From: Rugalucina vietnamica
Lineage: Eukaryota > Mollusca > Bivalvia > Lucinida > Lucinidae
Assembly: GCA_964017185.1 (NCBI GenBank)
Contig: OZ024874.1
Location: 21,374,457 to 21,438,456, forward strand
Reading direction: 5' to 3'
DNA length: 64,000 nt
Each line of letters opens with the position of its first letter. Within the stretch, counting starts at the first letter, position 1. Below, piece by piece: positions 58,890-64,000 of the stretch. A program made the position numbers and the translations under genes. A model generated the notes under the pieces. That model had not been told where the DNA came from, searched no databases, and saw only the letters and a list, made by a program, of their open reading frames with translations.

Positions 58890-59125
58890 TGAGTCTCGTC
58901 ATGAGAAAACCAACAGCATGGTTTCTGAACAGGTCCGACACAAACCGAGCTGTTCGAGAACAGAAGATGGCTAGAGACTGGAAATTTTGGATTTAGAAAT
59001 TAGAGGAATTGTACTATCCATGTAGCGAAAACAAAGATGCTGATCAGCTTCTTAGTTACTGTGAAGCTGATCTGCGCCTTTGTTTTCGCATATGCAGAAT
59101 GTTGGTTTTCTCGTGACAGGACTCA
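58890..59125. mobile_element. MITE family C copy, adjacent second insertion
   Basis: TGAGTCTCGTCATGAGAAAA to GTGACAGGACTCA, more diverged than its neighbour, so older rather than a duplicate of it. Confidence 0.85.
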
Positions 59126-59839
59126 TGTACAGTTCATTATCTGTTGTATTGATGATTAACACTTTCAGTCATGTCGGGACGGACCCAGCATTTCCTGGGT
59201 ATTGACATTTGCAGTTTGCTGTGTAAATTTGGTATAATTTGGTTGGATGTATCTTGTCTGTTGACCAAGATGGGCACAATAGCTCAGTCTGTATCAAGTC
59301 TAATTCATGTGAAAACTGTGATGTTGACCTACAATGTCCTACTACAAAATCTTATATCTGAAATTTCAAGCCTCATATATCTGACTGCACAGTCAATGTT
59401 GTAGTGTCATGTGGTATTTCCAGTTTAAGCTTTTAGGCCAGGTGTCTGGATCTGGTTGTAATACACCAGTCATTTGTAACCATGGCTCCCCCACCTACGT
59501 GGAAGGGTGGGGATTGTGACTTTTCAGTTTTCAATGCACTGCTATAGACCCTACCCCTTCCAGGGGACAAACTGGATCTGATTGTACTAGTTGCTGCTCA
59601 TTCCTCGATGCAATTAAATTTAAAGTCTCAACATAGACACCAGGTGGGAAAGAAAATACACAAAACATTTTAAGACAACACAAACAAAAAGCAGAATGAC
59701 TAGTTCTTTCCCAACAAGGTAGCCATCTGGCTAAGTTTCAACCGAACAAAAGGCAACAAGCATGACAGAGAGGCAGGCACAATAAACAGTAGTATAATGA
59801 AGATAAACCACTTTTTCTGGGACACCCATCTCCCTTCTT

Positions 59840-59947
59840 GTTAATTCTGAAATTTCAAGCTTTTAGTCCTCTTCTATGGTTGTACTGCCCGGTCTGTGTT
59901 GGACCTGGTTGAAAACCAGATTGTTGGTTTTCTCATTTGAAGGCTGA
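59840..59947. mobile_element. MITE family C right-end fragment
   Basis: CTGAAATTTCAAGCTTTTAG to GTTGGTTTTCTCATTTGAAG; left half absent. The preceding 59126-59839 shows nothing assignable. Confidence 0.65.
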
Positions 59948-59977
59948 ATATGATTAAGTTTGCCTTTCCTGTTACAG

Positions 59978-60057
59978 GTTGTATAGATCGTGCAGGTATA
60001 GAGCGAGGGGAAGGGACCACATGGCCTACATCAGAATGTGAGACTTGTACCTGTCGG
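59978..60057 (+). CDS. Exon 21: VWC 2, first half
   Basis: GCIDRAGIERGEGTTWPTSE and CETCTCR, the opening of a VWC domain, phase 1 to phase 0. The split at C-x-C-R/K with a phase-0 intron is the same as in VWC 1 (exons 5 and 6), a conserved VWC intron position within this gene. Confidence 0.85.
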
Positions 60058-60412
60058 GTAAGGAAATGAACGAGTTATCATCATTAATTTTATAGGTTGT
60101 GAATAAACGTGATGATTTTAGATATCAATTTAGTAAGGCAATAAAATTATTATTCCAGAGAACTCCTTTTATATAAACAAAAAGAGAAGAATCGTTGTTG
60201 AGCAAACTACAGTTGCCAAAACTTTGGTGTGGCTAGACTCTTCAAGCTGTCAAAAACAGGAAAAAAACATAACAAAATCTGACATCGGCTTACTGTTTAA
60301 GGTGGCTGGCAACATGCTATACTAATATAATAGTAATTTGAACAAAGATTGAGGTTAATCGTCCTAGCAAAAATAAATAATGAATTTGGGTCCATGTATT
60401 GTTTATTTCCAG

Positions 60413-60506
60413 AATGGTCTTGTATCATGTACAGAGGAAATGTGTCCTATAGTCACCTGTGATCACCCTGTCAAGGTACCTGGTGAATGTTGCCTTACTT
60501 GTGATG
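60413..60506 (+). CDS. Exon 22: VWC 2, second half
   Basis: NGLVSCTEEMCPIVTCDHP then VPGECCLTCD: the C, C, C, CC-x-x-C ending of a canonical VWC. Phase 0 to phase 1. Confidence 0.85.
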
Positions 60507-61084
60507 GTAGGTATACATTTCGATTTTAACATATTTTATTGCTTTGAAACATACAAATGTACAAGCAAAACGGTTGGGCCACAAGTTTTACCAACATTTG
60601 TTACGGCCCTTCCCGACACATACATGTAGTTCTTGTGGTAACCATTAACAGTTAAACTGGCTTTGGTGCTTCTCCACTTTTTGGAGAACGTACTTACAGC
60701 TCAACAGTTTTCTGATACATACAGTTCATGGCTAAGATATTCCCCCTCTTCCAAGTGGGATTGCTGTCGTCAGTAAGCTTCGGGTGTTTGCTTACATGGA
60801 TTTGGGAGACAGTTAAGATATTTAGCTTCAGTACAGTAGATGCTCCATTGAAAAACAAAAATATGGTGGACAAACATGATAGTGGTTGCCTGAAAGCTGA
60901 TGGATTATACTTGTCAATTTTTTAAGTTTATGTTTAGAAACTTTAGGCTACTCTTTAAAAATGCCTTGATTAAGCACTTGACATAAGTACATGCATATGT
61001 ACCTTCATCCATGTTTATGGAGTAATATACAATATACATGTACTTCTACATGTACTTTTGTCAAATCCCATTTTGATTAAACAA
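60507..61084. other. Intron sequence without assignable element
   Basis: Between VWC 2 and VWC 3 exons. No repeat family recognised before the decayed exon copy at 61085. Confidence 0.5.
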
Positions 61085-61135
61085 ACCTGTCAGTGGGATA
61101 CAGTGACATTTTATGACAGTGTGCCCTGCCCTGAT
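61085..61135 (+). pseudogene. Decayed partial duplicate of VWC 3 exon
   Basis: Matches 61259-61309 at 43 of 51 bases without gaps. The frame is still open (TCQWDTVTFYDSVPCPD) but two of the VWC cysteines are lost and no acceptor lies just before it. Offset to the parent is 174 bases. Confidence 0.75.
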
Positions 61136-61181
61136 CAAATTTACACTTTAATTAACAGTAGGCTATTAATATTGATTTCAG

Positions 61182-61432
61182 CTGGCTGTTATTACGAGGG
61201 CTCCCAGTACAGACCTGGTCAGAGATTTACCAACCCTGCTGACCAGTGTTATACCTGTACCTGTCAGAGGGGTACAGTTACTTGCTATGACAGGGTGCCC
61301 TGCCCTGACCTTGGGGCCTGTCAGTCTGTGGCGACCTTTGATGGGGAGTGTTGTCCCTACTGTCTGGACTGTGGGGGCAGGGCTAATGGTTCTATGTGGA
61401 ATGAGACTCCATGTCAGAAATGTACATGTCTG
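61182..61432 (+). CDS. Exon 23: VWC 3 and first half of VWC 4
   Basis: GCYYEGSQYRPGQRFTNPAD, CYTCTCQRGTVTCYDRVPC and GECCPYCLDC form a whole VWC in one exon. RANGSMWNETPCQKCTCL opens the next, cut at the usual phase-0 position. Phase 1 to phase 0. A decayed copy of its middle lies at 61085-61135. Confidence 0.9.
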
Positions 61433-61497
61433 GTGAGTATGCATTAGATCTGGGTAGAATGGACATTTTAAATCGCTTTAATATGTATAAATGTTTG

Positions 61498-63472
61498 TTA
61501 GCTCACCTGAGCCGTCAGGCTCACAAGGTGAGCTTATAGTATACCCATGCTCCGTCGTCGGTCCGTCATCCGTCCGTCCGTTGTCCACCATTTTCAAAGA
61601 TCTTCTTCTCTGAAACAGCTTGGCCAATCAAAGCCAAATTTTACATGAAGCATCTATGGGAAGGGGGAACCAATGTATATATAAATAATCCAGGTCACAT
61701 GACCAAGATGGCCGCCATGCCCATATATGGTAAAAACCCTTCAAAAATCTTCTTCTCCGGAACCACTGGACCGATTTCAACCAAACTTGGCATGAAGCAT
61801 CGATGACTCAAGTACTACAATGTGTATATAAATCATGACCTTGCGGTGACCTTGACCTATTTTACGGCAAGGTCAACATAGGTCACCTTTGCATTTGAAT
61901 GGGAAAAATTGTTAAATTGTCATTTAAAGGAAAAATCTTACAGAAAATGAGCAGTAGGACTGAATATTAATGATTCTGAAAAAAATTGGACACCAGGGGC
62001 TCATATGCCCCCACCCCGGGGCAATATACATGTATATTACCGTAATATTCAAACATCATCTCCTCTGAAACCGGTTGACCAATCAAAGCCAAATTTTATG
62101 TGAAGCATCAATAGGAAGGGGTAATCAATGTGTATATAAATAATCCAGGTCACATGACCAAGATGGCTGCCATGCCCATATAAGGTAAAAACCCTTCAAA
62201 AATCTTCTTCTCCAGAACCGGTGGATCGATTTCAAAGAAACTTGGCATGAAGCATCGATGGCTCAAGTACTACAATGTATATATAAATCATGACCCTGTG
62301 ATGACCTTGACCTTTTTTACGGCAAGATCAACATAGGTCGCCAATGCATTTGAATAGGGAAAACTTTTAAAATGTCATTTAAAGTGAAAGTCTTGCAGGA
62401 AATGGGCAGTAGGATTGAATATTAATGATTCTGAAAAAAATTGGACCCCAGGGGCTCATCTGCCCCCACCTTGGGGCAATATACATGTATATTACCATAA
62501 TATTCAAACATCTTCTCCTCTGAAACCGCTTGGCAAATCAAAGCCAAATTTTATGTGAAGCATCTATGGAATGGGGGAATTAATGTATATATAATTATCT
62601 AGTTCACATGACCAAGATGGCTGCCATGCCCATATAAGGTAAAAACCCTTCAAAAATCTTCTTCTCCGAATCTGGTGGACCGATTTCAAAGAAACTTGGC
62701 ATGAAGCACCAATGGCTGAAGTACTACAATGTATATATAAATCATGACCCTGTGGTGACCTTGACCTATTTTAGGACAAGGTCAACATAGGTCACCAATG
62801 CATTGGAATGGGGAAAACTTTTAAAAAGTCATTAGAAGTGAAAATCTTGCAGGAAATGGGTAGTAGGACTAAATATTAATGATTCTGAAAAAAAAATGGA
62901 CCTAAGGGCTCATATGTCCACACCCCGGGGCAATATACATGTATATTACCATAATATTCAAACATCTTCTCCTCTAAAACCACTTGGCCAATTGAAGCCA
63001 AATTTTATGTGAAGCATCTATAGGATGGGGGAACCAATGAGTATATTAATAATCTAGGTCACATGACCAAGATGGCCGCCATGCCCATATATGGTAAAAA
63101 CCCTTCAAATATCTTCTTCTCTGAAACCGATAGATTGACTTCAATGAAACTTGGCGTGAAGCATCCATGGCTAAAGTACTACAATGTATATATAAATCAT
63201 GACCCTGTGATGACCTTGACCAAGTTTATGGCAAGGTCAACATGGGTTGCCCATGCATTTGAATGGGAAAAACTGTTAAAATATCATTTGAAGGGAAAAA
63301 CCAGCAAGAAATTGGCAAATGGACAGAATATTGATTATTCTGAAAAAAGAAAACGGCCCAAGGGCTTCATCTGCCCCTGCACTGGGGTTAAATACCATAA
63401 TATTCAAACATGTTTATTGGTATATGCAGCAGACTCAGGTGAGCGTTTACAGGACCATTGGTCCTCTGGTTA
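61498..63472 (+). mobile_element. Helitron-like family A copy
   Basis: TTAGCTCACCTGAGCCGTC hairpin, CCGTCCGTCCG lead, four monomers very similar to those at 37392-39385, and AGGACCATTGGTCCTCTGG then T. It lies between the halves of VWC 4. Confidence 0.87.
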
Positions 63473-63729
63473 GATATTCTTTTTTTTTTGTCCAAAAAAG
63501 CATTATTGGGATATACATTTGGATTTGATTGGAAAGCTTTAAGATTTTATTTATGTTATTCTCTGATGACAATTGCAGTCAAATTTCGTCACTCTTTCTA
63601 ATGATAAACTTTTCCAGTTCATTGTATTTTAAGTACACATGTACTTGGTATATTTCTTAATTTATTGAATGACATTGGCAAAGCAGAACTACTCCATTGG
63701 AGTTACTGAATTTTAAATATATGTTTCAG

Positions 63730-63823
63730 AGTGGTGAAGTACGCTGTGAGAGGGTCCAGTGTCTACCCCCTGATTGTGGCCACCCTGCCACGCCTCCAGG
63801 AGTATGTTGCCCTGTTTGTGATG
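63730..63823 (+). CDS. Exon 24: VWC 4, second half (gene continues beyond window)
   Basis: SGEVRCERVQC, PDCGHPATPPGVCCPVCD, then a strong GTAAGT donor, phase 0 to phase 1. No stop precedes the donor, so at least one more exon lies past the right edge. Confidence 0.85.
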
Positions 63824-64000
63824 GTAAGTTGATATAAATGTAAAAGACTGTGATGAGATGAACTGAGGTTTCTAGAACATGTAGCCCAACACTTTTGCAT
63901 GTAAATTGATTTGTCAAAGCAATAAAATGGTGTTTTTATAAGAATTCTGGGGCTACCTCTATGGCCATGTTACTGAGTTTATTACCGCTCATAATCAAAT

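Larger units (their letters stand above)
9835..63823 (+). other. NELL-headed multidomain pseudo-tyrosinase gene (partial, whole-gene view)
   Basis: Span of one gene assembled from exons 9835-9961 (candidate), 23543-24045, 29259-29328, 34826-34941, 36810-36971, 39615-39663, 40184-40408, 40812-40954, 41218-41438, 42587-43485, 44022-44207, 50760-50999, 51895-52140, 52878-53036, 53464-53671, 54542-54648, 55049-55214, 55680-57332, 57933-58088, 58442-58629, 59978-60057, 60413-60506, 61182-61432 and 63730-63823. Every junction is AG/GT, phases match throughout and no stop interrupts; 6,343 coding bases are visible. Domain order: signal region, TSPN/LamG-like, coiled coil, VWC, then twice [EGF, Kunitz, Cys-rich, tyrosinase fold, GYDRx repeats, two-Cys module, CGxC module], then three VWC. 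The TSPN-coil-VWC head matches NELL1/2 layout; the rest does not. Most module borders are phase 1, as in exon-shuffled extracellular proteins. The product is inferred to be secreted matrix or adhesive protein. No stop or poly(A) site is seen, so the 3' end lies outside. Confidence 0.85.

Overview
The window is a piece of an invertebrate animal genome, most likely a bivalve mollusc. The support is long introns with canonical GT-AG junctions, a degenerate CCCTAA (TTAGGG-type) array, tRNA-derived SINEs, and intron-filling families of Helitron-like elements and MITEs. The species call is inference. I saw no bacterial genes, rRNA, functional tRNA, CRISPR array or retrovirus-like element.

One large multi-exon gene on the plus strand dominates. 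Twenty-three exons from 23543 to 63823 join with compatible splice phases and no internal stop, and a weaker candidate first exon lies at 9835-9961. The gene runs off the right edge. The readable product is about 2,100 residues and looks secreted. Its front end is NELL-like: a thrombospondin-N/laminin-G-like domain, a short coiled coil and a VWC domain. Two large units follow, each made of EGF, Kunitz, a Cys-rich VWC-like segment, a tyrosinase fold, tyrosine-rich G-Y/F-D-R-x pentapeptide repeats, a two-Cys module and a CGxC module. At least three VWC domains then follow. Both tyrosinase folds have lost copper ligands. The second keeps about one of six histidines, so it is almost certainly a pseudoenzyme. 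The most economical reading is an extracellular matrix or adhesive scaffold that carries tyrosine-rich, potentially DOPA-forming repeats beside dead tyrosinase folds.

Layout: 1-1430 holds a poly-G run, unassigned sequence and the telomere-like array. 1.7-23.5 kb is repeat-rich flank or first intron: an antisense Helitron-like fragment with a nested 9-bp-TSD MITE, a 9-bp-TSD element at 3801-4552, a cluster of one MITE family at 6.1-11.6 kb, SINEs, and a TTA-flanked MITE at 20.4-21.1 kb. 23.5-44.2 kb carries the NELL-like head and unit 1, with Helitron-like elements and a 151-bp satellite in the introns. 44.2-50.8 kb is one intron filled by a TTAA-flanked piggyBac-type MITE and a 5.4-kb inverted-repeat element that itself received a Helitron-like insertion. 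50.8-58.6 kb carries the end of unit 1 and all of unit 2. 60-63.8 kb carries the VWC tail.

The introns also preserve small-scale history: a 67-bp tandem duplication that doubled a splice acceptor, and two decayed partial exon copies beside their functional parents.
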